This document shows, in pieces, positions 24,361 through 39,300 of a DNA stretch of 64,000 nt (position 1 is the first letter of the stretch; the number at the start of each line of letters is the position of its first letter). The notes under the pieces are model-generated. The model did not search any database. It was not told the origin of the DNA and was given only the letters and a program-made list of their open reading frames with translations. The stretch is from Psococerastis gibbosa. Taxonomy: Eukaryota > Arthropoda > Insecta > Psocodea > Psocidae. The stretch is from the NCBI GenBank assembly GCA_963971405.1, contig OZ020490.1, forward strand, positions 3,658,001 through 3,722,000. The letters run 5' to 3'. The position numbers and the translations under genes were made by a program.

Positions 24361-27300
24361 CTCAACTTTTCAACAAAAAAATTACCTTTTAAACACAAAA
24401 AACTAGTGCCCTCCCCCCTAAATTTTCAGCTGGATCAAACCCTGTTTCTTTCTTTATAATTTCAAGTTTAAAAAATAATTCTGAAAATAATAATACCCTG
24501 AAAATTCTACGACCTTAGCCGAATGACCTCTTTTTATTCGACCTGCTTTAGGCATTAAAACGGATTGATGAGAAAGTCCTTGATAATCGTATTGCACGAA
24601 TATAATAAAATAAAATTAATAGTTGATTAGTAGTTCTTCAAGGTTACATTAATATACACTAGAATCAACCAAATCCATGATTTCTTATCAATTCACAAGC
24701 AGTTGACAATAGCTTCAGGTCTTCAGGTTAGGGTTTATATCCGGTGAACTGAAATAGACAACACATTATCTGACCTTATCTGTTAATATCTTAATAAAGA
24801 CAATGTACTAAACCAATTTGCACCCAGAGTTATTCTTATTTTATTATTATTGAAGGTTTTTTTTTTTTTAAAGGTTAATCGCATACAAACAATTCAATGA
24901 ATGTATCCGATTGACCTCTTCAGTCGCCTCACTAAGTTACCAAATAGGTACTTGTGTCGAGTTACGACACGTCTACGATCGCATGGCGTGTAGAGACTCT
25001 CGCACAAGTACAAGACGCTACCACCTGGCCATCGAATTAACTTAGACTTACTTACTGTAGACTGTAACTGTGCAAAATTTAAATGCAAATAGCAAATTAG
25101 AATTGAGTTGCCTATTAGCAAAAGCAATCCTCTCCATTTTTTTTTCAGTTTTGAGATATTCGCGCCATTTTTTTTTATTTTTCAATACTCTATCCGATGA
25201 ATCTGATATTGAGACGCAAAAGCAATTCTAATACTGTTAAAATTAGCTTTAAAAATTGTAATGTTATACCTCATGGCGTTGCGGCACAGCAGTTTTTTGC
25301 GGTTTCTGAAAAATCAACCTGGGTGGACAGGATTGCTTTTGCTAATAGGCAACTCAATTACTGATGTTATCTGGTTTCGTCGTTTCATCGTATATCGTAC
25401 AATGAACAATTAATTTATTTATTGCATCCATTGTATTACGGTTAAACTATTTTTTTTTTTTTTCATTCTCTAGGTCCAATAAAGTCATTATTCATTCATT
25501 CCAAAGTTGTTATACCGGTCGCCTTTTTGGCTTATTGTCACCCGGCTCACCTCCTTTTTGTAACTTTTCCACTTTGTGTCCCTCTGGTTACACTTCACTC
25601 CTTGAGCTCAGATGGCTGAGCCAGCACATGGACTAAAAAAAGTCCTGTTTTTCCTTCGTTATCTTCCGAGCATAATATATTGTATTCATCGCCTCAGCGA
25701 ATAGCCGCTCAATAACTATCTCCCAAACGTACACCAACGCCACTTAGACGTCTGCAAGCGTTTTGCATATTTTTGACATGTTTTTTCTGGGGCGATGGTG
25801 GGTTCGAGTCTCGCCGAAGTTTTCCTATATCCTCTAATTTCGGTTACTTGAACAAGTTGACGCAAGTCAGACTCCAAGGGGTTGTCCATTAATCACGTGA
25901 TGTTTTTTTAAACATTTTTTAACCCCTCCCTTGGTGATACGTGGTGAGGTTTAAAACAACCCCCCCCCCTCACCAAACATCACGTGTATTTTTTAGTACC
26001 TACAGAGAATCTTAAACTATTGATAATATTATTTTTAAATACAGGTATAAAGTATAATCTAATTTTATTTTAGAAAATTAAGGACCATGATAAAGGACTT
26101 CGTTCGTTGCCTGGCAACGGCGAGTCAAGGTCACACTACACACTTTTCGGTTAAGAAATCACGCGTTTGACGAAAAAATAAATAGGCCTACACGTGATAT
26201 CTGACTATACCCCCTCCCCCTTGTGATATTTCGTGATTTTTGTCGAACCCCTCCCCCCCCCCTCCCCTTCGAATTAATGGACCAACAAGAATCACTGTGT
26301 AGTGTGTTTCCACTCGACAACCTACAGGTCGGAGCATTTAATAGACACGTTTAGACCTAAATACCTGCCAATAACTGGCTCACAAGTCCCATTAGCGTTT
26401 GACAATTTGACAATTCTTAAGTCATCGTCGCATCCCAATATTTGCGTACCTAGAACTTTCTCTATCCATCAGGTATAGTGGCTATTAGCGGCATATTGTG
26501 TCCCCCATTTAAACGGTTGTTTGTATTGCGTAATATTGTAAGGTATACTCGCCCCTAGGCGCCAGTATCTATGTTCCTTTGTTAGCAAATAGTCTAGGTA
26601 GGTACCTGCTCTAGGTGTGGCTCGTACGCATTTGCGGAAAGATGAGAGGGAAAGACTATATAGTGAGATCACTGCATTAACATATGTTGGCATTATATAA
26701 TGAAGTAAACTAAGGCTGGATCTGTAGCCGTTCGTTCTAAGAATCTAAGATGAATTGTATGTTCTGCAGGTGCACAGACTTTTTGCATTCCTATTTAGGC
26801 TGGTGGGGTCGAAATTTTTGTTTTCGATATTTTAAAATTATTTTAGTGGATTTACACGTTTTGAGATCCCAGGAACCCAAAAAAGTGGTTTTTACGAGAT
26901 GTCTATAAGTTCGTTGATGCGTGGGCAAACTACTCGCCGTGAATTTTGATGAATTTCGGAATGAAAATCCACAAAAATTATGTCTCAGGACAATTTTTTC
27001 TATTTTGGCTATCTACATTATGGCGAATTTTATTTCCAAAAATTAAAAAAACAGCTTAAAAAATGGTTTAAAGTCACATAAAATGTACTTGCTATACTCG
27101 TAAATTTGAAAGCTCACTAGGTCACTTCCCTCCATGGCCGTAGCCAAGGGGGGGTTCGTGGGGGTTAACCCCCCCCCCCCCCCCCCCCCCGAAATGAAAT
27201 GGCTTCATACTAGATAGAATCGGATTTTGAAAGGAAAAATAAAAACCACTATGTAATACCAATGAAATTTCTAACCCCCCCCCCCCCCCCCGAAAAAATC

Positions 27301-30300
27301 CTGGCTACGGCCTTGCTTCCCCCCTTGATAGTTTGATTCAGAGTGACAAAGAATATAAGAAAGGTTCAATTTACATGAAAAAAATGTATAAAAAATAAAT
27401 TTGAGAAAAATTATAAGCGATCTGCAAGAAACCGGGCTCTCAAGGAAGGACACGCAAGACAGAACCATCTGGAAACGCCACAGCTCTGCCGCCGACCCTC
27501 CATGAGGAAATGGCGCGGAAAAAGAAAAGAAGAAAGAAATTCGAGATTGTATTCTCCAATTGTATACAAATTTATGAACGCCTTGGGGATATGGAAGGAG
27601 CCTCCTCGAAGAATGCGCTTCCTTGAAACTACAACAGAAGAATTGGGCGCCCCTGGTAACGGCGGAAATTACCACGTCGGCCTATCCTTCCACCATTGGG
27701 CCAAGTGACAACAACGCTACCGTGTCCTAGGCCCGGACACGTTAAGAAGAAGAACGCCTTGGTCTCTTTCCTTTCAAACACATACTGTATGCCCGGTTCA
27801 CACGGACGATTCTTGGAGTCGCGATTTGCCTACGTCTCCTGATTCCTCGTGAATGGTTGGTGCAAACCCTCAGGGTCTACTTCAGAAGGGCCTTAAACTG
27901 GCCTGTCTAGAGGCAAACCATGCACTTCCATGCTTTCAGCTTTAAGCCAGCTTCATCGTCAGGTCATCAACCGAAAATCACCTACTCACCCTATACAATT
28001 GAAAATACGTCGGCAAATCATGACTCCATGAACCTTCCGTGTGCACTGGGCCATAGAAAGGCATAGAAGGCAGCGACTATTACAATCACAATGGTTGAGC
28101 CACACTAATGTAAGTTGTTTAAGCTGCTTTAAAATATTTATCTTATTTTGCAGGTATATCAATGCCAATAGAATACGCTGAGGGGCCTCTGCCATCTGTG
28201 GCTGCGCTGTCTCGTGCAGTAACCAAAGATGGCCGCCATCCATATGTAACGGAAATGCTGGGGGTTTGGGGAGAACTTCTTCAAAAGGATGTCGCATCCA
28301 CATTTAATTCAGGTATCTATTTGTTTATGTACTATTTCTCATGACCAGGATAAACAAATGTATGGAGAGGGTGTCGGCGATGGGAATACCTGAACGCATG
28401 GGTTGTCCAAAATTGAGCAAGACGGCTTTGTCAACTGCTTCATGCATCGTCCACCAGTTGTTAAGAAACTGTATAACGCAGTCAGACCTGAAAATAATGG
28501 CTGAACACACAGCGGAGTGGGAGACTAGGAGCAAGTTCATGCTGGCTAACCCACGCAGGGTTGCCTACTAGCAGATGATGAAGATTAAGATAAAGATTAA
28601 GTAGAAGGAGAAGGTGAAGAACAAGAATAGGGAAGAGAAGAGTAAGTTGCAGGCGAAGAAGAGGGTGAAGGCTAAGCAGATGAAAATTAAAATGAAAAAG
28701 TAGGTGTTATCTACCTCCCTGCATTGCATGTAGTAATGTTAGGCCTATAATTTTAGGCTGCCGTAATAAACTGTTTCTTATTTCAGGAGCAAAGTGCTGT
28801 TCTGAGTTACCCAATGAAAGACAGCAAGAGTGTATGCCAATGCTCGACGAAGGAGGCTGTAAAGAGTATACGAGATCTCTTCCTGCCATGAAAGACTGCA
28901 AATTTGGTAAGAAGCAGCATACATTAAATTGACTTTGTCAATATTGTAGCCAAAGCTATGAAGATGGTGAGTCATCCTACGAGTATTGACAGGTCTCTGG
29001 GTATATGTGAGGTTGCATCTGGCAGCATGGGAGCATCTACAAGCCTCGTTACAAAAGGAAGTTCGACAACCGGAGATCTGATAAGAAATTCGTCATGGGA
29101 ACAAATAAACTGGTGATTGGTTGGGGCAAAAAAAGTATACTTCTGAACGCACATCTGAAGATGCCTAGGTCACAGGTGGGTCGAGTGGTACACCGTGCAC
29201 CTGCGACAAGTTAGCGACAAAAATCTGTAAATGTAGACTCTGGAGGTTTACACGAGCCCATTTACTTCCATGACACATTTCTCATCGGATCACTGGCGTT
29301 CAAGTCGCCGCTTGGCGCGTGTGCTCGGCCTAACTAAAGGATGGTTCAAACGAATGCAAAATAAATGCATGTTACAATGGCGTTAGAACGTTTGAACATG
29401 CGAAAATAATGTTATTAATAATTTGTAGTTATAATGTTAATAAAAATGGTTATTCTTTCAGAGCAACGTGAGCAAATGAATTTGGCATCAAGCTACATTG
29501 ACGGGTCAGATTTATATGGAGGCAGTGCACAGGAATTATCATCTCTTCGAGCGCATAGTGGAGGGCATGTCAATATTGAGAATTGCTCCAGGTTAATATA
29601 AATCCAAAATAAATTTGTAAATCACAATGCTAGTGTAAAGCTGAGTGTAAGTGAACCGGGTAAGGCAGCTGATAATGATGACGCCAACCTTTGCTAGGAA
29701 GAACAAGCACATCTAAAGTTTATTGTCATTGGAGTAGCTAGTGACTTGGCAGAGGTATTAACGTTACTTAACGATAAAGTTCTGTGGGAAGTGTTTATAT
29801 CGACAATCAAAAATGTAACAACTCTGAGACCTTGGAGTAGTGTCACGGACAAATTACTATAGTCATCCTCTGTGTTGGTGTAGTAAGACTTAAATATACG
29901 CACAATATATACTCTGTGTGCCCAATCCTCGTGACATAAAATCACTCGACCATGCTTCTTATATGCAGCTGCATGCTACCCACCTTCAGCAAACCGGTTG
30001 GGGTTGAAAACTTCCCTGAATGTAAAATTTTTCCATCTTCTAGACACACTACCACACAGTACCAACTGCGTACTTATCTGTTTAGCTAAAGCTCCATACA
30101 AGATCTGTTGAAACCTTATGAGCTATAGGACCTTTTTCTGAATTGTGGTGTCGTATCATATCATCTCGTATGCACTTACCTCATATTGGTCTATTGTGCC
30201 ACATACAGAGTATATCGACCACAACATTTCTACTAAAACCACAGGTATAAGGAGGGAGAGTGACCAAAACAAGGCTACAATATTGTACTTTACGATGGCG

Positions 30301-33300
30301 CCCAAAGGATGTATACGGTTTCATTGTTGCAGTTAGGCTATCTACTTCATCCCCGTTCATTTTAGATATGCTACTCAGTACTTTAACCACCTCTTTGATT
30401 GACTCTTCAACCTTTTCTTATTCCAGGTGCAAAAAAGGTACTCCTCTCGCCGCATTGTACACAACCCTCCTCCATCACCACAATCATCTGGCCAAGAACC
30501 TTCACACTGTAAACGCACACTGGGAAGACGACCGCCTTTTCCACGAGGCTCGAAGAATACTCGTAGCGGAAATCCAGCATATAACCATGACTGAATTTCT
30601 TCCAGTCGTTTTAGGAGAAGAGAATCTAGACTTTTACAACCTTATGCCTGCCAATAGGTTCTTTATGGGCTACTCTACGAAAGAGTCGGCTGGAGTCCTG
30701 AATGAAATAGCTGTGTCTGTACTTCCAGTTTTCAAAACTATGGTGTCATCTTCCTCGGTAAGAAAGCCCACTTTGTGAAGTGTACGAGTCTCATCTTTAG
30801 AAACTTTATCAGTGCGTTGCTCTTGCCATCTGAGCTTAGTCTGAAGTCCAAGGCCATTACCTCTATTCTAGTGATGATATTTTTTTAAGTATATTTTTAA
30901 ATGTCATAAGCTACCAGTCTTGAAGCCTAGTTTGATATTAATCTATCGTAACTTGGCTACGTACTTTTAAATGTTTTCTTAACATTTCAGTCATTGACAA
31001 ACGTATCGATTTTACCTTTTGCTATGACCATTGAGAACCTCGTCGGATCTCCCGCGAGAATGCCCAATGTAGCAGCCGAAGATATCCACAGAGCTCGAGA
31101 CCATGGAATTCCTCCTTATCAGAAATACTGGGCGATGTGCCATAATTCAACAGAAGATGATGCCAAACTTCCATTGCTGCGCAATTTATATGGGTTTGTA
31201 GATATATTATTTAAGTTTGTAGATCACCCACTACGATTTCAGGTTTTACTTCCGTAAAAATCTGGAGGGAATAATAGAGGGAACTAACGGAGAATGAAGG
31301 TTAGGCGTAGATCGTAGGTTCGAATCCCGTCAAGCCCAGTTTTTCTATTTCCTCTTATTTTCGGTACGTACCAGGAAGGAAGACTTTCAACATATATAGT
31401 AGAAGATTGCCGCAGTGTCTATCAATAAAACTACTGAAAACCGAATATGACAGAATCATTGTACATCTTTGTTGCCAACAAGATAGCATCAGTAATGAAT
31501 GACATTAGTTTAAAAATTACTACTACTTTAACGTGTAAGAATAATAGGAATTAGGCAACTTGATCTAATGTAACTAAGTATCTCCTATTTTCAGTAATGG
31601 GGCACACATCGATCTGACTGTAGGAGCTTTACAAGAAACTCCAGCTAAGGGGGCAGCTTTTGGCCCCACGTTTGGATGTATATTTGCACGGCAGTTACTT
31701 CGTACGAGATCTGGTGATAGGTTCTGGTATGAAAACGATGTGCCTCCTTCATCCTTTTCTCTAAGCCAACTCAGAGCACTGCGGCGAGTAAGTCTGGCCA
31801 GTATTCTCTGCAACGGTGCTCCAAGTGTCCAATACATCCAAACGAAGGCGTTTGTTCAACCAGATCCTTATTTGTAAGTACAATATTTGCCCACGATTTT
31901 TATGGGCAACAATTAATAGAGTAGGTATCGCACCATCCGTGATGTAGGCCAGACCTATAGGCAGGAAAAAGTTAAGAAGGTATGGCGTGTATGAGGCAAA
32001 AGATTTCGAAAAACCCCTAGAAGATACATGCATATATTAGTTGGTTGAAGACATCTTTTATATCCAGTTTCGCGTCATCCGATGTGTTTGTCTTAATTTC
32101 AGTGTCAGTGGAAGAATTTCTTGCTGCATCTAAATTTTCCATAATATTAAATGTTAATTTTGTTGATTCAGGAACAGTGATATTGGCTGTGATCTCCATC
32201 CGAAACTAGACCTAACTGCTTGGAAGGAAGAAACCACAAACCCTGTGCCGGATGATCTGGTCATGCAAGCTGTGCAGAGGGCCGAAGCTGATGTGGCCGC
32301 GAGAAGAAACGAAGAATACAACAGATGGGCTAGTCGTATGTTGAATTTTCCTTATAAGATTTAAGAGGTTTACTTGTGAAAAATAGCAGGAAATTATTTG
32401 TTCAAATGTTAACTATACCTTTTAATTGTAGAAGTAAGATCATGTTGCCACCATGCGTTGGCTAGGCGGCATAACCATGTCTTGAATTTATACTTCATGG
32501 CTCATCGGGCTAAAACACCATGGGCATAAGTTTAGTTCGGCCAATTTATGAAATAATTTGATTTTGACAGATGGTGGTGCTGATCCGAAGTCTCCAGTGG
32601 GAATAGCTGCGGCATTCAATAAAGCCAGAGTGGAAGCTCTCAATTTGGCAAATACCTCGCTTTTGTACGAATACGCAACAGAAGAACTTATGTCGTCGCT
32701 GCAAAAGTAAGTTCGACAATGAATTACTGAAATTCTTTTGAACAAGTAGGCCTAAGTATTCAAAGATTCGTTAAAGTTTCAAATGACCGGAATAGTTTGA
32801 AATCGGTATATTGAAGCTCGAGATCTTCTTCATTTTTTTTTGGCGTAATACCTCCTTTCAGGTGGTTATGCTTCGTACTCACTTGTAGTTAATATAATAA
32901 TTAACATAGTTGCGACTGCAAACTGCTAAGTGCGAGTATCTACTGTAGACAACATATATCCTTCAATACATACATTAGTACATGCTAACTTCCAATAAAG
33001 TTAAGTTGCTTTAAATCTTGTAGATTCATTCATTCTTTTTACTACCCACAAGATGTCCAGCTGAAATGGCCAGTGGGCTAATAACCCGACTTCAATATTA
33101 ATTGGATTGTCATTTACAGACTACGTCGCAGACGTCGCCAAATCTTTGACCCGTCCGGCTCTGATAACCTCCTCGGGTTCCCAACCGGTGGCGATTTCTC
33201 CCTCCCACCTGATCTTACGGACTCTCTTCAGGGTTTGGACTTAACCAACTTTATTCCAAGCTCACGGCCAGCAGTAGAGCCACAGTGTTTAGCTCGCGAT

Positions 33301-36300
33301 GGACCCGAAATATGTGACGAATCCTCACCTTTCAGAACTCATAGTGGGTATTGCAACAATTTGAAGAAGCCGCATTTGGGCAAGAGTGTGGCTACTTTTG
33401 CTAGGCTGTTGCCTCCAGCATATGAAAATGGTAAGAAGGTCCTGATAGTGAGAGTTACATACATTTACCTGCAGTTTGTTTAAAAAAATCCAATCGCTAT
33501 TAACTAAATTGAGATGTTTGAGAGCGTCTTGCTCGAAAGCCAAGGCCTATTGAGATGTACAAATTCTGAAATCCATTTCAATGGTTATACTATAGGTGTA
33601 GGCCTCATAATAGGGATGAATTCTGAATTCTCGAACGGTTTTAACACGCCCATGCAGCATGAGGGAGAGTTAAGAAGGATATGTGCATAGCAAATACTAT
33701 ACTACATAGCATATTGCATTGCATATAGCACATTTGTAAGGCCCACAAAAGTAAATTATGTTGAGTAGATTCTTTGAACATCAAAATCTGTAAGTAAAAC
33801 GTTTTTTAGGTCTGACATACTCACCTGTTTTCCTAAAATATCAATGTTTATTTCAGGAGTTTCGAAGCCTAGGCTTCATAGCACAAATGGACTTCCACTG
33901 CCATCTCCGCGTCTAGTCAGTACCATGATTCATGCCGATATTAGCAATCTACACCAGAGATATTCCTTAATGTTGATGCAGTTCGCTCAATTCTTGGACC
34001 ATGACATTACCTTCACGCCAGTCCACAAAGGTAAAACTAGAACACCATTTCGTCATATGACAATTATATATGATATGAGACACAAACTGTCAAACATCTT
34101 AAAAGTCTATAAGTTCAGTAGCATTATTAAAGGTGTCGTCCGTACGTCATGTTGACGAAACGTTTGGAAGTGTGCTTTCTGATAGACCACGAACCGTTTT
34201 GTACTACTTCATCTTCTGTCACCAGCTCGACTTCGATCGCCAGGTGGTAAGTAACGTGCTTGCACTTGTGCGATTCTTTACACGCCATGCGATCAGAGAC
34301 GTGTCGTAACTCAACACGGGTACTAACCTAACCTAAAGAGGTCAATCGGATACATTCATTAAATTGTTTATATGCGATTAATCTTTTCATTAAAAAAAAA
34401 AAAACTGAAATCTTTTGTAATTATAGCCTAGGTATTATCCTAATGGACAAAATAAAAGCTAAAAAGTGCTGTATTAATTAGTATTCTGTATTTATTCATT
34501 TTTCAGGTTTCTTTGCTTCAATCCCAGATTGCAGATCGTGTGACTCAGCTCTAACAGTTCATCCAGAATGTATGCCTATCCCAATTCCAAGGGGCGACCC
34601 TCATTATCCTCAAATAAATCAATCGACAGGAGCTAGGGTCTGTATGGCTTTCATGAGATCACTACCTGGACAGCAACAATTGGGTATGTTCCTTAAAAAG
34701 TATTACTTATCGGTAACTAAGCATCTGTACCTAAGTTTTCAGATGTTTACAAATTAGGATTTACTACTTTCCTACTTCTTGGAGCAGACGCCCAGAGTCA
34801 GGTAACTCAGACTGCATGATACATAATTTGTATGATGTCCCAATCAATCGCACTCAGAATAATTTCTAAAATTTCCCTCTCCGACCTACTCCTGGGATTT
34901 AGTGAACTGGAAGTCATTGAGGACTTAGTTTCTAGAATATTACCTTACTGCTCATTTCCTCTATTGTATTTCAGGTCCCCGTGAGCAAATTAATCAAAAT
35001 TCAGCCTTCATTGACGCTGCTCACATTTACGGAGAGCATGATTGCCAAGGCAAAGATCTTCGAAGTGGTTTTGGAGGACGAATGAACGTTACCAGACATC
35101 CAGTAGTAGGGAAGGATCTGCTTCCAACTTCACCTAACCATCCAGAGTGTAAGGCACCGTCTGGTCAGTGTTTCATCGCTGGTGAGTAACTCTAAATTGA
35201 AAACTTGTAAACAATGTAACCCCTTCTTGAAACCTCTACTATAGTAATTTTTAATGTCAAACATACTTTGCCTTATCAACTGAACCGATACCTACATTGA
35301 ATGATAACTTAGTTCATAAAATAGATAGTCCATACGGTACCACATTAGACGCGTCTACAGACATCAAGCATCTCAATAGTGGAACAATACTGACTACCGA
35401 CCTGACGGCAGAATTGAAATATAACTTAATAAAATTCATAGCCAATTAATTAACCACTTACAAAATTGTACTGTATCATGTCTAAACTGGTAAGAATAAA
35501 CTTATGATACATCGTAAGCATCTCCACACTCACTATGCAGATCATCGAACTCCAATACTACTTAATTACCTAATTTGAATGGACCATTGCCAGCAACCAA
35601 TATTACGAAGATTGACGCTTTTATGGAATCAAACATCTCTAGTGATAAGACTAAATGGATTAGGTAAGATACTGACAAAATTTACGCTCAAACAGTCCTC
35701 CAGGGTAACGAACCTACTATTTTCCAATACAACAAGGTAATAATTTTATGTTTTAATTTTTATAAGTTATCTATTGTTGACCTTTATTGGACCTCTCCTA
35801 ATTATCAGGACTCCAATCGGAACTTTCCTAATTCTCCTGACTGTCACCATCCTTTCTCTTACCGCATATTCAAAACTAGCTTGTCCTAGCAGTCCTAATT
35901 TGCGATCATATTCCTCTTCAGTCTTTAAACCTGTAGGAGTGCCGTGCTTACTGACTGACTGATTGATGGTGGTGGGTAGGGAGTCTAGGTCATATCGTGT
36001 CGCCATACATTTTTAAAAGTTATTGTAATGATCGTTCGACCTCCAGGCCCAAAAGGTATTAAGGTGAAGACAATGAAAGACGGACAATAATGTACCGCAA
36101 TTTCTAAATTAACAATTGAGTTGACAATAGTTAATATTGAATTGAATCAGTTAGATCAGTTTTGCTCTGTTAAGTTATAATTCTAAATTTTATAGGTGAT
36201 GGCCGAGCCAGTGAACAGCCGGCTTTGACTACCATCCACACCATTTTTATGCGTGAGCACAATAGAATCGCTGAAGGTTTGCACGCAATTAACTCACACT

Positions 36301-39300
36301 GGGACGATGAACTTCTTTATCAGCATGCTAGAAGAATTGTCACAGCATCCTGGCAACATATGGTATTCAATGAGTTTCTACCGCGAATTCTGGGTTGGAA
36401 TGCCATTAACTTATACGGATTGAAATTAAGGCCACAGGGATATTATAAGGGTAAGACCATTTAATTACTGCAGCATTTTCTAGAACAAGGATAAGACACC
36501 TAAGATTGATAGAGAATGGGTTGACTAGATGCGGATGGAGCTATGTAGAGCTTTTGTAAAGGAATCCCTAATAAAATGACGTCAAACGCCAGTGTTTTGA
36601 TTGGTGGGGCCCATGATTTGAATGATTTTATTGGCAAAGCGCAAGCACTTTCATAAACGAAAGTTGTCAATGGACCAATTAGTTCTGGGCTTACTTGTTA
36701 CTTTACAAGGGCCACAGATAATGATGAATATGATTATATGAGGTTATAGAATGGTCTTATTTGGATGATCATTATAATAATGTATTAATACCTGCGATAG
36801 GCTACGTAGTTTTTAGTCTAGGTAGAAACTTCTAGTTTCTGCCAATCTGACGCCATGGTCGGTGCACACTCCAAGGTCGTTGAAGTCTTTGGTCTCTTCT
36901 CGGTGGGAAAAGGATAAGTCGCTAGATGTTTCCACTTAGCGTTGCCCGGTTTTCATTCAAGTGTATAAAAAGCTATCTTCGGGGAGGCTCCTTTTCTGTA
37001 CCCTGATAGGCTATTGAAAGTTGCATATGAGTCACTTTTCACTTGGCAGCATCGGGAATGGTCAACATTTATTCATCTAATTCAGTATATTTATTGCAGG
37101 TTACAGCGACACATGCAATCCAAATGTAGTGAATGAGTTCGCTGCCGCAGCTTTCCGTATCGGCCACAGTCTTCTCCGCCCTCATATTCCAAGAATGTCC
37201 CCTAGTTATCAAACCTTGGATCCACCTCTACTGCTCCGTGATGGATTCTTTAACCCCGATATCATTTATAAGGTTAGTTAATTCATTGGAATGACTCAGT
37301 ATTGATAACAATGTTATGACTACCTGCCTGCCTGCCACGATTGCTATTTCAATAACTTAGTTTCCAGCGTTAAGGATGTGAAATTAATTTCTGTATGCTA
37401 CACAAGATGAAGTAGCTCCCTTTTTCAAATTTTATACTTATTTCCAGGCGCATATGGTTGATGAAATTACCAGAGGTCTTATCACGACTCCTGTGGAGAC
37501 ATTAGATCAGTTTATTACTGGAGAAATCACCAATCATTTGTTTGAAGATAGAAGAGTACCGCATTCAGGGATCGATCTCGCAGCACTGAACATTCAACGA
37601 GGTATTAATCCTAGAATATGAGGAATTATATATTCAGTATTGGAATCTACAACATACCATGTGTATTATAGTGTTTCAGGAATAGGCTAAGATAACCCTT
37701 CAGTGGACTCGTCCATCTAAAATCTACGGCAGACGAGGACAAAAGCAACGGTTGTTAGGGCTAGCAATTATACTGGACCAACGATCCTACAAATAAATCT
37801 AAGCCTCCAACTGGTCTGTCGCTATCACCATTACTTTTCCCTCTCGGCTCGACGAGTGGTTCGATTATATCGTTCTGCTGATCTTTCCTCGCCACTTCGC
37901 CTCGACACACCTCTGGGTGTTCCTGGCTTGACCGTGACGTGGTCAAACAATCCCAGCTGTACGAATGTATCATCTACTGCAAAATTCACAATTTCTAATC
38001 ATCATCAAGGTATTTTCAAATCGTAACCAACGCTATTCGCTCGTATATATAGGTACAATGACTACTCACTACAGTGTGATTTGCAACTTCAAGTGTGCGA
38101 CCACCTTTGACGTTCTACCCCGTGAACTTCCCCTTGTAGGTAAGGAATAGTGATTATTCGTCTTCAGAGAATCTAAACGACAGTGAGCGACAGGTTCCAC
38201 AGATCAAGAGCCCAGTGAAAGATGCGTTCTTTCTAATCATGAGGATATAGGGCCTATTCTGGTCGTGACAACGCCATTCTCTCGTTCAATGACTACCGTG
38301 CAGTTTGCAGCTCCAAGTGAGCTCCACATTTGACGATCCATCTTGTGAAGTGCCTCCTGCAGTGGTTAGACAGTGCTTCAGAGAATGAACGCGAGTGTTA
38401 ATGACATTAACAGCTGTTCCTTGTTGGAAAAACCTGCTAAAAGACTCATTGTACCTGATTATCCATACATTTTTAGGTCGTGATCACGCCATTCGCTCGT
38501 ACAATGACTACCGTGCGGTCTGCAACCTCAAGCGTGCCGCCACCTTTGACGATCTATCTCGTGAAGTACCTCCTGAAGTTATTACACGACTGCAGAGGAT
38601 CTACGCGACAGTGGATGACATCGACCTGTTCCCTGGCGGGATGAGCGAACGACCGGTGGCTGGGGGATTGGTCGGGCCGACGTTTGCATGCATAATCGCC
38701 ATTCAGTTTAGACAACTTCGGAAATGTGATAGATTTTGGTAAGTTTCTACTTTAATAAAACCCACTAGGGCGGACCACGGTCTTAGCCCTAGTTAAATTC
38801 ACAAAATTTTGAGGAGAGGCAATAGCCCTGCTTGTACTTACTGCGGTTTGATGGAGGGCAGTTTGGAACACCTCTTTATGACCTGTCCCAGCTTCAATGT
38901 GCCACGCTCGGTGCTTTTTAATAAATTAACTACCCAGACCACAGTTCCTTTCACATATATTCAGCTCCTGAGTGACGTCTCTGTGTTTAGCATCATTGAC
39001 GAATTTATTAGGCCTACTGCTTGCAATTTTGACGCATAAATGAATGTCTCCAAAGCCAAAAAAACCACTTCTTTTATTGTATGTGGGAGAGATAGGACAT
39101 TTGAACCCGTAAAAAAATTTTGTTTTCAAGAGCCACCAGACCAGTCATTGAAATGGCGTAACAGGTGGCTCCAGGATTTAAAAAAAAAATTGGCGGGCTC
39201 GAATGTCTCATATCTCCTATTGCATTATATTATTATTATTTTATTATATTATATTATATAACTTATAACTTATTATAACTTATAATTATAGAACTTAAAT

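Noticed and set aside
24252-24450. hAT MITE starting CAATGGCGGGTCC
   Set aside because: The possible right end (GGATCAAACCCTG) lacks a matching flank duplication.
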